The notes below the pieces were generated by a model. The model worked only from the letters and a program-made list of their open reading frames with translations. It had not been told where the DNA came from and ran no database searches. This document shows positions 1 through 8,715 of a stretch of DNA of 43,572 bases, piece by piece. This DNA comes from an uncultured Rickettsiales bacterium. Its GTDB lineage: Bacteria; Pseudomonadota; Alphaproteobacteria; Rickettsiales; UBA1997. Positions within the stretch are counted from its first letter, which is position 1. Each line of letters begins with the position of its first letter. Both the position numbers and the translations under genes were made by a program. The DNA lies in assembly GCA_944391075.1 (NCBI GenBank), contig CALXSG010000011.1:1-43572 (forward strand), read 5' to 3'.

Positions 1-2067
1 CAGCAGGAACAATTACAAGAAGCTTTACAAGAAGGTGGTGATACACAAATTCTACGAAATTTATCTGATTCTGAGTGTGATTTTAGCAGAATTAATTTAA
101 ATTCATATCCATACAAATTGTTTTTATCTGCAGATAATGTATACATTATTCAGGAAAGGCAGCAGGAACAATTACAAGAAGCTTTACAAGAAGGTGGTGA
201 TACACAAATTCTACGAAATTTATCTGATTCTGAGTGCGATTTTAGTGAAGTTAATTTAAATTCAGAATTGTATGAAAATTTATCAGAAGAAAATAAAGGA
301 ATTGTTCAGGAAAGGCAACGGGAACAATTACAAGAAGCTTTACAAGAAAGCGGCAACACTCAAATTTTACGAAATTTAGCTAAGTCCAGTTATGATTTTA
401 GTGGAATTGATTTAAATTCAGAATTGTGTAAAAATTTATCAGAAGCTAATAAAACAATTATTCGACAAAGACAACAGGAACAATTAGAAGAAGTCTTACA
501 AACTAATAGCAGTAAAGAAAAATTACAAATTTTAGCCAATTCCGGTTATGATTTTAGTAAAGTAAATTTAGATTTATATGAAAATTTATCAGAAGAAAAT
601 AAAAAATTTATTCAGGAAAGGCGACAAGAACAATTAGAAGAAGCTTTAAAAGGTAATGGTAATAAACGAATTTTACAAAATTTAGTTGAATCTGAATTTG
701 ATTTTAGTAGAGTTAATTTAAACCTATATTCATATAAATCTTTATCTAAAAATAATAGGCAAATTGTTCAGAGAGGGAAACAGAAACAATTAACAGAAGC
801 TTTACAAGGCAATGGTGATAAAGAAAAATTACAAATTTTAGCCTATTTTGGTTGTGATTTTAGTAAAATTAACTTAAATTCAGAGTTGTATGAAAATTTA
901 TCAAAAGAAAATAAAATAATTATTCGACGAAGGCAACAAGAACAATTAACAGAAGCTTTACATGCTCATGGAGATAGACAAATTTTACGAAATTTAGCTA
1001 ATTCCGGTTGTGATTTCAGTAAAATTAATTTAAAGTCGGATTCATATGTACATTTATCAGAAGACAATAAAGAAATTATTCGACGAAGGCAACAAGAACA
1101 ATTAACAGAAGCATTACAAAAGAGTGGAAATGCATATATTTTACAGAATCTATCTAATTCCGGTTGTGATTTCAGTGGAATTAATTTAAATTCAGATTTG
1201 TATGTACATTTATCAAAAGACAATAAAGACATTGTGCAAAAAAGACAAGAAAAACAATTAGAAGAAGCCTTACGAGGTAATGGGGATAAACAAATTCTAC
1301 AAAATTTAGCCAATGCCGAGTATGATTTCAGTAAAATTAATTTAAATTCAACTTCATGTAAATATTTATCAGAAGACAATAAAAAAATTATTCAACAAAA
1401 GCAACAGGCACAATCAAAGGAAAAATCTAAATCTCAAAAAAATGTACAAATTACACAGGATGTGTCCGGTATTGTTAATGATCTTAGTAAAATTAATTTA
1501 AATTCAGATTTATATAAAAATGTACCAGAATATATTAAAAAAAATGTACAAGAAAGACAATATGAACAATTACAAGAAGCCTTACAAGGTAGTGGGGATA
1601 AACAAATTCTACAAAATTTAGCCAATGCCGAGTATGATTTCAGTAAAATTAATTTAAAGTCGGATTCATATGTGCATTTATCAGAAGACAATAAAGAAAT
1701 TATTCGAAAAAGACAACAAAAACAGCTAATAAAGGCTTTACAAAAACCTGAAAATATACCAATTCTACAAAATTTAGCCGATTCTGAGGTAAATTTTGGT
1801 ATAATTAGTTTATATTTGCGTACTGATTTATCGTCAACCGCTAAACAAATTATTCAAAAAAGGCAAGAAAAACAAGCAATGGAAAGAGAACAAAATACGC
1901 AGCAAGCTTCTATGCAACCAATATGGCGACGAAATCTTGGAGTATGTGGTACTTCTTCTGCAAATCAATCACAAAATACTCATTTAGGACAAAATCATAC
2001 TATTCCAGGAGCACAACAACCGCCAGCCTTTCCAGGATCCAGAAATCAAGGCAATCAAAGAGGGTAA
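1..2067 (+). CDS. 52-residue tandem-repeat protein, 5' end outside window
   Basis: The reading frame is open from the first base, so the true start lies upstream; a TTG at 118 is internal to a repeat and is not a credible start. The visible 688 residues hold about 12 degenerate repeats of 50-53 residues. Each follows the pattern QQEQLxEALQxxGDxxILxNL, then DFSxINLNS, then LYxxLSxxNKxII and a basic stretch. The repeats look alpha-helical and charged, with regular QEQL and NK positions. The last ~65 residues are a different, Gln/Asn/Pro/Gly-rich tail. I do not recognise the family. No membrane segment or catalytic motif is visible. Such repeats usually act in protein-protein contact or as secreted/surface proteins, but that is inference. 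An intrinsic terminator follows 50 bp after the stop. Confidence 0.75.
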   Translation, partial: QQEQLQEALQEGGDTQILRNLSDSECDFSRINLNSYPYKLFLSADNVYIIQERQQEQLQEALQEGGDTQILRNLSDSECDFSEVNLNSELYENLSEENKGIVQERQREQLQEALQESGNTQILRNLAKSSYDFSGIDLNSELCKNLSEANKTIIRQRQQEQLEEVLQTNSSKEKLQILANSGYDFSKVNLDLYENLSEENKKFIQERRQEQLEEALKGNGNKRILQNLVESEFDFSRVNLNLYSYKSLSKNNRQIVQRGKQKQLTEALQGNGDKEKLQILAYFGCDFSKINLNSELYENLSKENKIIIRRRQQEQLTEALHAHGDRQILRNLANSGCDFSKINLKSDSYVHLSEDNKEIIRRRQQEQLTEALQKSGNAYILQNLSNSGCDFSGINLNSDLYVHLSKDNKDIVQKRQEKQLEEALRGNGDKQILQNLANAEYDFSKINLNSTSCKYLSEDNKKIIQQKQQAQSKEKSKSQKNVQITQDVSGIVNDLSKINLNSDLYKNVPEYIKKNVQERQYEQLQEALQGSGDKQILQNLANAEYDFSKINLKSDSYVHLSEDNKEIIRKRQQKQLIKALQKPENIPILQNLADSEVNFGIISLYLRTDLSSTAKQIIQKRQEKQAMEREQNTQQASMQPIWRRNLGVCGTSSANQSQNTHLGQNHTIPGAQQPPAFPGSRNQGNQRG

Positions 2068-2116
2068 TAGAAATAGTATTTGGATTGATAAGTAAATACA
2101 TTAATATAATAAAAAT

Positions 2117-2140
2117 AGACTAGAATTTCTAGTCTGTTTT
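2117..2140 (+). terminator. Intrinsic terminator after the repeat protein gene
   Basis: A 7-bp perfect stem (AGACTAG / CTAGTCT) with a 5-base loop is followed by GTTTT. It lies between two convergent genes and serves the plus-strand repeat gene. Confidence 0.7.
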
Positions 2141-2163
2141 AGATTTAATTAAATATGAGTTAA

Positions 2164-2511
2164 TTATTCCTCTTCTTTCTTATTAGATCTTTTTTTACTA
2201 ATGATTTTAATGTCTTTGTATAAGCCTTTTTCAACTAATGCTTTTTCAATTCTTTTTCTAAGTTTTTTAGCTTGATCTGTTAATTTATTTCCTTTGTAGT
2301 TGATTATGAAAGAATCTAAACTTCCGTATTTGTTAACAGTTCTTAAAGTATTAGCAGCAATTTTTAATTTTACATTTACACCTAATACATCACTTTTTAA
2401 AACAACTTCTTTAAGGTTAGGTAAGAATTGTCTTTTTGTTCTTCTTTTTGATTTAGAAACATTGTTTCCACTCATTACACCTACACCTGTTAAATCACAT
2501 TTATTTGACAT
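2164..2511 (-). CDS. rpmB: 50S ribosomal protein L28
   Basis: Structural protein of the large ribosomal subunit. The N-terminus has the L28 signature: CDLTGVGVMSGNNVSKSKRR, then TKRQFLPNL. It is 115 residues, a little longer than the ~78-98 usual for bacteria, because of a Lys-rich C-terminus, as often seen in Alphaproteobacteria. The start is set by the conserved MSNKCDLTG and by an AAAGGAA ribosome-binding site 7 bases upstream. It is monocistronic on the minus strand, with its own promoter at 2547-2574, and converges on the repeat protein gene. No rpmG (L33) neighbour is present. Confidence 0.95.
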   Translation of the reverse strand: MSNKCDLTGVGVMSGNNVSKSKRRTKRQFLPNLKEVVLKSDVLGVNVKLKIAANTLRTVNKYGSLDSFIINYKGNKLTDQAKKLRKRIEKALVEKGLYKDIKIISKKRSNKKEEE

Positions 2512-2546
2512 AATTACATTCCTTTAAATTTAAAATTTATAAAAGA

Positions 2547-2574
2547 ATTATTATTTATTAAATATTATTGTCAA
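2547..2574 (-). promoter_or_regulatory. Predicted rpmB promoter
   Basis: On the minus strand TTGACA (2574-2569) is separated by 16 bp from AATAAT (2552-2547), 36 bases ahead of the rpmB ATG. The -35 box is a perfect sigma-70 match. Confidence 0.6.
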
Positions 2575-2708
2575 GAAAAATATTTAAAAAAAATTAATAA
2601 AAATATTGAAAATACTAATTCTATTAAGGGAAGATTTACATGAAAATAAATGTGTTGAAAAAATTTAAAAAGATTGTATTTTTTTATTAGAATAAAAAAA
2701 TAAGTATT

Positions 2709-3356
2709 ATGTCAAATATAAAAATTTCACCTTCTGTATTGTCAGCTGATTTTTCTAAATTAGGAGAGGAAATTGTTAAATTAGATAAAGGCGGAGCTGA
2801 TTATATACATTTAGATGTTATGGACGGACATTTTGTTCCTAATATAACATTTGGTCCTAAATTAATTAAAGATATTAGAAAATATACAAATAAAGTATTT
2901 GATACACATTTAATGATTGATAATCCTGATTTATATATTGAAGAGTTTGCAAAAGCTGGTAGTGATATTATTTCAGTTCAATATGAAAGTGTAATACATT
3001 TAGATAGAACTATATCTACAATAAAATCATTAGGTAAAAAAGCTGGTTTGGTTTTAAATCCAACTACAAGTGAAAGTGTTTTAGAATATATTATTGATAA
3101 GCTTGATATGATTTTAGTTATGTCAGTAAATCCTGGTTTTGGGGGACAAAGCTTTTTATCTAATCAATTAGAAAAAATTAGTAAGATTAGAAAAATGATT
3201 GAAAAAACAGGAAAAGATATTGATTTAGAAGTAGATGGTGGTATTAATGATATTACAGCAAAAGAAGTTAAAAAGGCTGGTGCTAATGTATTAGTTTCTG
3301 GATCATATATCTTTAAAAGTGAAGATTATGGTAAGGCTATTGAGTTATTAAGATAA
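2709..3356 (+). CDS. rpe: Ribulose-phosphate 3-epimerase
   Basis: Interconverts ribulose 5-phosphate and xylulose 5-phosphate in the pentose phosphate pathway; cytosolic TIM barrel. The 215-residue length is normal. Seen motifs: ISPSVLSADF at the N-terminus, HLDVMDGHFVPN with metal ligands H34 and D36, H67 in the DTHLM strand, MSVNPGFGGQSF (phosphate-binding loop), and VDGGI near residue 177, the second catalytic Asp. All key residues are present. The gene stands alone: the next gene starts 62 bp downstream and encodes a response regulator. The upstream 197 bp is shared with the divergent rpmB; only a weak promoter (TTGAAA near 2655) is visible. Confidence 0.96.
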   Translation: MSNIKISPSVLSADFSKLGEEIVKLDKGGADYIHLDVMDGHFVPNITFGPKLIKDIRKYTNKVFDTHLMIDNPDLYIEEFAKAGSDIISVQYESVIHLDRTISTIKSLGKKAGLVLNPTTSESVLEYIIDKLDMILVMSVNPGFGGQSFLSNQLEKISKIRKMIEKTGKDIDLEVDGGINDITAKEVKKAGANVLVSGSYIFKSEDYGKAIELLR

Positions 3357-3418
3357 ATATTTATTGATTTATATGCAATAATGTTTTATCATAGTTTTAG
3401 TAAGTTTTAGAATTTATT

Positions 3419-4087
3419 ATGGAAACTTCAAAAAAACATATTCTTGTAATAGATGATGATAGAAGAATTAGAGAATTGTTAAAACAATTTCTTAACAAGA
3501 ATGGTTTTTTTGTAACAACTAGTGCAAATACAAAAGAAGCTAGAAAAGAATTAGCAAAATTTATATTTGACATAATGGTTGTCGATCTGATGATGCCAGA
3601 TGAAATGGGTATAGATTTTTTAATTAAAATTAAAAAAGATGGCTATAATACACCAGCTATTATGCTTACAGCTATGGGTGATATAGATAATAAGACAAAG
3701 TGCTTTGAAAATGGTTGCGATGATTATTTAGTAAAACCATTTGAACCTAAGGAACTTATACTTAGAATTAATAACATATTGAATAAAAATAAAGAAACAA
3801 AACAAAATCTTTGTGAATTTGGCGACTATATTTTTAATTTTGATAAACAAATCTTAACTAAAAATGACGAAATGATATATCTTACAGATATTGAAATTAA
3901 GTTATTAGATATATTTTGTAAAAATATAGACAAACCATTAACAAGAGAAGAATTACTTTTTGATGACTTGAATGAAAGAAGTATTGATGTAGCTATTGCT
4001 AGACTTAGAAAAAAGATTGAGGATGATGTCAAAAAACCTAAATATATTAGGACCATTAGAAATAAAGGTTATGTTTTAAATAGTTAG
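3419..4087 (+). CDS. OmpR/PhoB-family response regulator (orphan)
   Basis: Two-domain DNA-binding response regulator of 222 residues. The receiver domain (about 5-120) has the acidic pocket D12-D14, phospho-acceptor D56 in VVDLMMP, T84 and K106 in the usual places. The C-terminal half is a winged-helix Trans_reg_C domain ending RTIRNKGYVL, the typical recognition-helix/wing signature. No histidine kinase lies beside it, so the partner must be elsewhere or the protein is cross-regulated. In many small alphaproteobacterial genomes such orphan regulators are common. The target genes cannot be told from this window. The stop codon overlaps the convergent DsbD-like gene by 4 bp, so there is no room for a terminator between them. 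Confidence 0.93.
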   Translation: METSKKHILVIDDDRRIRELLKQFLNKNGFFVTTSANTKEARKELAKFIFDIMVVDLMMPDEMGIDFLIKIKKDGYNTPAIMLTAMGDIDNKTKCFENGCDDYLVKPFEPKELILRINNILNKNKETKQNLCEFGDYIFNFDKQILTKNDEMIYLTDIEIKLLDIFCKNIDKPLTREELLFDDLNERSIDVAIARLRKKIEDDVKKPKYIRTIRNKGYVLNS

Positions 4088-5310
4088 TTCTTAACATACC
4101 CACATTTATTTAATTCTTCTATAAATTTATTAACTGTCATAGTTCCCGTAAAACTACAACCATCTCTATGTTCTTTATTGAAAATAATATATTTAGGAAC
4201 ATATACAGATGTGTCATTTTTATAAAATTCTTCAGCTTCTGTGTTATCTTGTGTAACATCTATTTTGATGGAAACAACATTGTTATTATTTAAATAATCC
4301 AGCACTTTGTATTTTGATAATACTGTTAGATTATTCATATTGCACATCATACACCATTTTGCTGTAATATTGATAAATACGGTTTTACCTTCATCTACAT
4401 ATTGATTGATTTGTTCTAGTGTAATTGTATTTTGCCACATTGTATTTTGTAATTCTATTGCTTTTTCTTCTTTATAGAAGGAAACTGGTATTGTTATAGC
4501 AAAGACTACTATTAAAGCTGTAATTTGAATATTTTGTTTTAGTTTTTTTATAAATTTAAATTGTAATGCTATAATAGTCATAAATAATATTAGTATAATG
4601 ATTGGTTTATAGCCAATAGATGAATATAAAACAGTCATTAACCAGAAAATAGTTAAAAATAATATTAAAATTACTAATTTTTCCATATTTCCTAAAAGAT
4701 ATTGCTTTTTCTTTAAGAAATTAAATATATTAGGATTAATTAGTATGAGTAAGAATGGTGTAGCCATACCAACACCAATCATAATAAAATTTAAAATTAT
4801 AGAGATATAGTTATCATTCATTATGGACATTGTAATTATAGAACCTAATATAGGAACAGAACAAGGGGTTGCAAAAACTACTAAGAATTTAGCCATAATA
4901 AAATTTTCTATAAAAATGCCTCTGTTCATAGCTTTTGATTTATTATATTTTCGTTGAAAATAATCTATTAACTTAGGCGAATAATTTAAATGAAATAAAC
5001 CTAACAAATTCAAAAAGAATAAAAATAATAGTAGTATAACAAAGATTAAAAAATATGGATTTTGAAAATGAAAGCCTATGTTAAAAGTTTTATCCATATA
5101 TCTAAATGATATACCTATGATAGATAAGATAAAAAATACAAATACAATACCAAGCGCTGACGCTATTGCACTAATTTTAACATTTTGTTTGCTATTTTCT
5201 GTTTGAGAATATTTGATAATGTCGTATATTTTGACAAGTAAAATTGGAATATTGCATGGCATAAGATTTATTGCAAGTCCAGCTAAATAAAATATTATAA
5301 TACTATTCAT
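4084..5310 (-). CDS. DsbD-like thiol:disulfide interchange protein (membrane domain plus thioredoxin domain)
   Basis: Inner-membrane electron conduit that passes reducing power from the cytoplasm to the periplasm. Residues 1-275 form a DsbD/CcdA-type membrane domain with about eight hydrophobic segments. The two functional cysteines appear as C19 in LMPCNIP and C150 in ATPCSVP. Residues ~285-408 form a periplasmic thioredoxin-like domain with the active site WCMMC (C320, C323). The N-terminal DsbD-alpha immunoglobulin-like domain is absent, so it must use a separate partner, as ScsB/CcdA-like proteins do. It is the last gene of the ftsY-smpB operon and overlaps the preceding small gene by 8 bp. 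Function is well supported; the exact substrate is unknown. Confidence 0.88.
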   Translation of the reverse strand: MNSIIIFYLAGLAINLMPCNIPILLVKIYDIIKYSQTENSKQNVKISAIASALGIVFVFFILSIIGISFRYMDKTFNIGFHFQNPYFLIFVILLLFLFFLNLLGLFHLNYSPKLIDYFQRKYNKSKAMNRGIFIENFIMAKFLVVFATPCSVPILGSIITMSIMNDNYISIILNFIMIGVGMATPFLLILINPNIFNFLKKKQYLLGNMEKLVILILFLTIFWLMTVLYSSIGYKPIIILILFMTIIALQFKFIKKLKQNIQITALIVVFAITIPVSFYKEEKAIELQNTMWQNTITLEQINQYVDEGKTVFINITAKWCMMCNMNNLTVLSKYKVLDYLNNNNVVSIKIDVTQDNTEAEEFYKNDTSVYVPKYIIFNKEHRDGCSFTGTMTVNKFIEELNKCGYVKN

Positions 5311-5635
5311 TTTGATCTATATTGTTTGTTTCATAAACTTCATAAACTTTGTTTTTGAAATAGTCTATCATATTTAAAACTATCTCAATATCATCTTTTA
5401 CTTTTAATAATTTTTGCATATTATCTTTATCTTTTAAATATATGATGTAGTCTTCAATCATTTTGTTGGCGCAGTCTTTCATTTCATCAATGATTGGATA
5501 CAAAATATCTTGTTTTTGTTTTATAGATAATTCTTTATTGGTTGATACTTTTTCGTTTAAATTATCTGCCATCTCGCAATAGCTATTTAAATTATTGTAT
5601 GTTTCTAAATCTTCATCTTGTATTACAAAAACCAT
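5303..5635 (-). CDS. Small conserved-looking acidic protein, unknown function
   Basis: A 110-residue protein between smpB (6 bp gap) and the DsbD-like gene (8 bp overlap), so surely co-transcribed with them. It is predicted to be mostly helical, rich in Asp, Glu, Asn and Lys, with two cysteines (about residues 20 and 55) and no signal peptide or membrane segment. The tight spacing on both sides argues for a real gene. I do not recognise the family. A link to the redox protein behind it is possible but only from position. Confidence 0.7.
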   Translation of the reverse strand: MVFVIQDEDLETYNNLNSYCEMADNLNEKVSTNKELSIKQKQDILYPIIDEMKDCANKMIEDYIIYLKDKDNMQKLLKVKDDIEIVLNMIDYFKNKVYEVYETNNIDQNE

Positions 5636-5641
5636 AATATA

Positions 5642-6100
5642 TTACCTATTATTTTCTTTTAACATTCTTTCTTTATCTCTTTTCCAATCTCTTTCTTTTA
5701 TATCTTTTCTTTTGTCATAAAGTTTTTTACCTTTGCCTAATGCTATTTTAAGTTTTGCCTTATTTCTATCATTTATATAAAGAGAAAGTGGAATTATTGT
5801 CATACCTTTTGTCTTAACACTGCCAGCAATTTTATTAATTTCTTTTTTATGTAATAATAATTGCCTATTTCTTGTAGGTTTATGATTAAAATATTTAGAT
5901 GTCATACTATAAACAGGAATATTCATATTGGATATTATAGCATTACCATCATTGTCTATGTATATATATGATTCTTGAATATTAGCTCTACCATTTCTTA
6001 AAGACTTAATTTCACTACCAAGCAAAGATAAACCTGCTTCATATTCTGTTAAGATTTCATAATCATGTCTAGCCTTTTTATTTTGAGCTATAAGTTTCAT
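5642..6100 (-). CDS. smpB: SsrA-binding protein SmpB
   Basis: Partner of tmRNA in trans-translation; binds the tRNA-like domain of SsrA and brings it to stalled ribosomes. Length 152 matches the family. Seen: the start MKLIAQNKKARHDYEIL, GLSLLGSEIKSLRNGRANI (core of the OB fold), SYIYIDNDGNA, HKPTRNRQLLLHKKEI, and the basic C-terminal tail with GKKLYDKRKDIKERD, which is the part that enters the decoding channel. All typical. It sits 6 bp downstream of ftsY and 6 bp upstream of the next gene in a four-gene operon. The tmRNA gene itself is not in this window. Confidence 0.96.
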   Translation of the reverse strand: MKLIAQNKKARHDYEILTEYEAGLSLLGSEIKSLRNGRANIQESYIYIDNDGNAIISNMNIPVYSMTSKYFNHKPTRNRQLLLHKKEINKIAGSVKTKGMTIIPLSLYINDRNKAKLKIALGKGKKLYDKRKDIKERDWKRDKERMLKENNR

Positions 6101-6106
6101 ATCATA

Positions 6107-7030
6107 TTATTCTAATTTTAATAAACTCTTTATATAATCATCAGCATTAAATTCTTGTAAATCATCAACGCCTTCACCAATACCAATAGCATAAATCGGT
6201 TTTTTGAATTCATGAACTATTGAAACTAATATACCACCTTTTGCTGTTCCGTCCATTTTATTCATAATAAGTCCGGAAACATTTAACATTTTATTAAATA
6301 TCTCAACTTGTTTTTTAGCATTTTGTCCAATAGTTGCATCTAAAACTAAAATTGTTTCGTCAACACCTTTGTCATCTAATTTTTTGAGTACTCTTTCAAT
6401 TTTTTGTAATTCATTCATTAAATTTATGTTATTTTGCATTCTACCGGCTGTGTCAACTAAAAGTACGTCATAATTTTCATTTTTAGCTTTTTCTAATGCT
6501 CTGTAAGCAACTGATGATGGATCCATTCCTGTTTTTTCAGCTTTTACTATTTCAACGCCAACTTTATCACACCATAATTCAAGTTGTTCAACGGCGCCAG
6601 CTCTAAAAGTATCACATGCTGCAATTAATACTTTTTTGCCTTCTTCTTTTAATTTTTTAGCAATTTTGCCAATAACAGTTGTTTTACCAACTCCATTAAT
6701 ACCAACAAACATTAAAATATATGGTTTTCTTTTTTCATCTATTACCAATTGTTTTTCTGAGTTGTGTAAAAATTCTTTAATATGTTTTGATAAAATAAGT
6801 TTAATATCTTCTGTTGTAGATGATTTTGAATACTTATTTTTCTTTAATTCACCAATAACTTTATTTGTAATATCAATACCTAAATCACTAGCAATGAGTA
6901 ATTCTTCTAATTCTTCTAATAATTCATCATCTATTTTCTTTCCTGAAAAAATACTAAACAAACCAGTTGAAATTTTGTCAGCTGATTTGTCCATTTTATT
7001 ATCAATGTTGGACTTTGTAAAAATTGACAC
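6107..7030 (-). CDS. ftsY: Signal recognition particle receptor FtsY
   Basis: SRP-family GTPase that docks ribosome-SRP complexes at the inner membrane. The 307 residues comprise an N domain (about 15-95) and a G domain. Seen: P-loop GINGVGKTT (110-118), DTFRAGA (140-146), DTAGR (193-197), MNKMDGTAKGG (256-266; G4 has Asn in place of the usual Thr) and GIGEGVDDL (282-291). The acidic A domain found in E. coli is absent, as in many Alphaproteobacteria; membrane contact probably relies on the N-terminal amphipathic segment. First gene of the operon ftsY-smpB-small gene-DsbD-like. Its promoter must lie in the 118 bp shared with the divergent nagA. Confidence 0.96.
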   Translation of the reverse strand: MSIFTKSNIDNKMDKSADKISTGLFSIFSGKKIDDELLEELEELLIASDLGIDITNKVIGELKKNKYSKSSTTEDIKLILSKHIKEFLHNSEKQLVIDEKRKPYILMFVGINGVGKTTVIGKIAKKLKEEGKKVLIAACDTFRAGAVEQLELWCDKVGVEIVKAEKTGMDPSSVAYRALEKAKNENYDVLLVDTAGRMQNNINLMNELQKIERVLKKLDDKGVDETILVLDATIGQNAKKQVEIFNKMLNVSGLIMNKMDGTAKGGILVSIVHEFKKPIYAIGIGEGVDDLQEFNADDYIKSLLKLE

Positions 7031-7148
7031 AATATTTAAAATAATTTATCTAAGTCTAATTATATTAGTATTATTTTTCAAAAATCAACTATTTTTATAT
7101 TGAAATTTCTTAAAATATGGTTTATTTTAAAGAAAAAACAAAAAGTTT

Positions 7149-8480
7149 ATGAAAAAAATAGATATTCAAGTAAATGGTGGTTCGGGTTTATTATTTAATG
7201 ACATCACCAATCTAAATCAATTTTTAAAGATTGAATTAAATCACCTAAAATATGGGCAATGTTTTATTATTCCTACTTTTATAACTGATAGTTTTGAGAA
7301 AATGCAAAAATTTGTTGATATTCTGTTAGAAAGAATATCATTTAATGATGAAGACTATAAAATCAATGATAAAACTATAATTTTGCCTAAATTATGGGGT
7401 ATACATATAGAAGGACCATTTATTACAAATAAAGGAACTCATCCCGAAAAATACTTGAAAGATTTTAATGAGGAAAATGTTGATGATATTATAAAAATTT
7501 TAAAACCATTAGGAAATTTACCTATTATCATGACAATAGCTCCGGAATTAATTTTAAAAGATGTAGATAATAGAATAGAATTAATAAAAAAATTAAAAAA
7601 AGAATTAAATATTACAATATCCGCTGGACATACAAAGATTACAAAAGAAGATTTTGCTAAAATACAGAATTTATTAAAAAATGATCAATATAAAATGCTT
7701 ACACACTTTCATAATGCAATGCTTGAAGGACATTTTAAAGGGGATATTGAAGGTATACCTTCTTATTTAATAGATAATGATTATCAAGGTTATTTTGGCT
7801 TTATAACTGATGGGCAACATACAGCAAGTGGTGAATTATTGCCTACATTACTTAATTATCATAATAATATATGTATTATTTCTGATTGTGCTTCGCCAGC
7901 TTGTTGTAAGGTTAATAAAAATAATAATTTATTTAAAATGGGTGGAAGTATTGGTGTTGTAGAACAAAAAGAAAATGAATTACCTAGCTTTTTCTGGACT
8001 GACTTTAAAAAAACCACTAACGAGCAAATAAAGAATAAAGAACTATCAAAAGAAGAATTATATAAGTTGTATGTAAAAGGTGAAGGTGGTTATAAAACAT
8101 TAGCTGGTTCTGCGGTTCATTTAAGTCAATGTTATCAATTTCTTAAAAATTTAGATATTGAAGAAGAATTAAAAAAGAGTAAAAATAAAGAAAAAACAAA
8201 AAAGTTGTTAGAAAAGGGTTTATTGAAGAACAATATTAAAGAACAGGATATTAAAAGTTTTATAGATACTGTAATAGATAAAATGTTTATAGATAATCAA
8301 ATTAAAGCTATAAATTTAGATAAAGACATACTAAATTATGAATTAATAGATAATAAATTATATAAAAATAATATTTTATATATTGATTTTGATGATGATT
8401 TTAATGACTTTTTAAAACAAGTAGATGGCAACCAAAAAGAATTAAAACAAGAATTAATGCAAAATATTGATTTATATTAG
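7149..8480 (+). CDS. nagA: N-acetylglucosamine-6-phosphate deacetylase, atypical ends
   Basis: Removes acetate from GlcNAc-6-phosphate in amino-sugar use or cell-wall recycling. The catalytic barrel is clear: DIQVNGGSG at the very N-terminus, WGIHIEGPF with metal ligand E88, SAGHT with H161, LTHFHNAM with H186, TDGQH (220-224), catalytic Asp D246 in ISDC, and LAGSAVHLSQ. The usual ~50 residues ahead of the DIQVNG strand, part of the beta-sandwich domain, are missing. At the C-terminus there is a Lys-rich ~100-residue extension not typical of NagA, whose last part may be a degenerate beta-sandwich. THFHNAM replaces the common THLFNAM. No nagB or transporter is next to it. Activity is likely but the altered ends are worth noting. 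Confidence 0.88.
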   Translation: MKKIDIQVNGGSGLLFNDITNLNQFLKIELNHLKYGQCFIIPTFITDSFEKMQKFVDILLERISFNDEDYKINDKTIILPKLWGIHIEGPFITNKGTHPEKYLKDFNEENVDDIIKILKPLGNLPIIMTIAPELILKDVDNRIELIKKLKKELNITISAGHTKITKEDFAKIQNLLKNDQYKMLTHFHNAMLEGHFKGDIEGIPSYLIDNDYQGYFGFITDGQHTASGELLPTLLNYHNNICIISDCASPACCKVNKNNNLFKMGGSIGVVEQKENELPSFFWTDFKKTTNEQIKNKELSKEELYKLYVKGEGGYKTLAGSAVHLSQCYQFLKNLDIEEELKKSKNKEKTKKLLEKGLLKNNIKEQDIKSFIDTVIDKMFIDNQIKAINLDKDILNYELIDNKLYKNNILYIDFDDDFNDFLKQVDGNQKELKQELMQNIDLY

Positions 8481-8482
8481 AA

Positions 8483-8558
8483 TGGCACACCCAGAGGGAC
8501 TTGAACCCCCAACCGACTGTTCCGAAGACAGTTGCTCTATCCATTAAGCTATGGGTGC
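8483..8558 (-). tRNA. tRNA-Arg (anticodon UCG)
   Basis: A 76-nt cloverleaf on the minus strand with encoded CCA end. The acceptor stem is GCACCCA / TGGGTGT (G-U at the outer pair), the anticodon arm ACTGT / ACAGT encloses CTTCGGA, giving anticodon TCG, and the T-loop is GTTCAAGTC. It lies 2 bp after the nagA stop, on the opposite strand. Confidence 0.93.
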
Positions 8559-8715
8559 ACTATTAAGAGTGTAGATTTATATTTTATATAAGTCAATAGA
8601 GTAGAAGTTATATTTATTTGATATAATAATTATTTTTATAGTGTTTATTATTAAATAATACTTGTAATTTTAAAAATAATATTAAACAATTGTAGAAGTT
8701 AAAGAATTTGATAAT

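Noticed and set aside
966-1691. Two minus-strand frames with repeated Cys/Ser-rich sequence
   Set aside because: They are the complement of the 52-residue repeats and inherit their periodicity; the plus-strand frame is the coding one.
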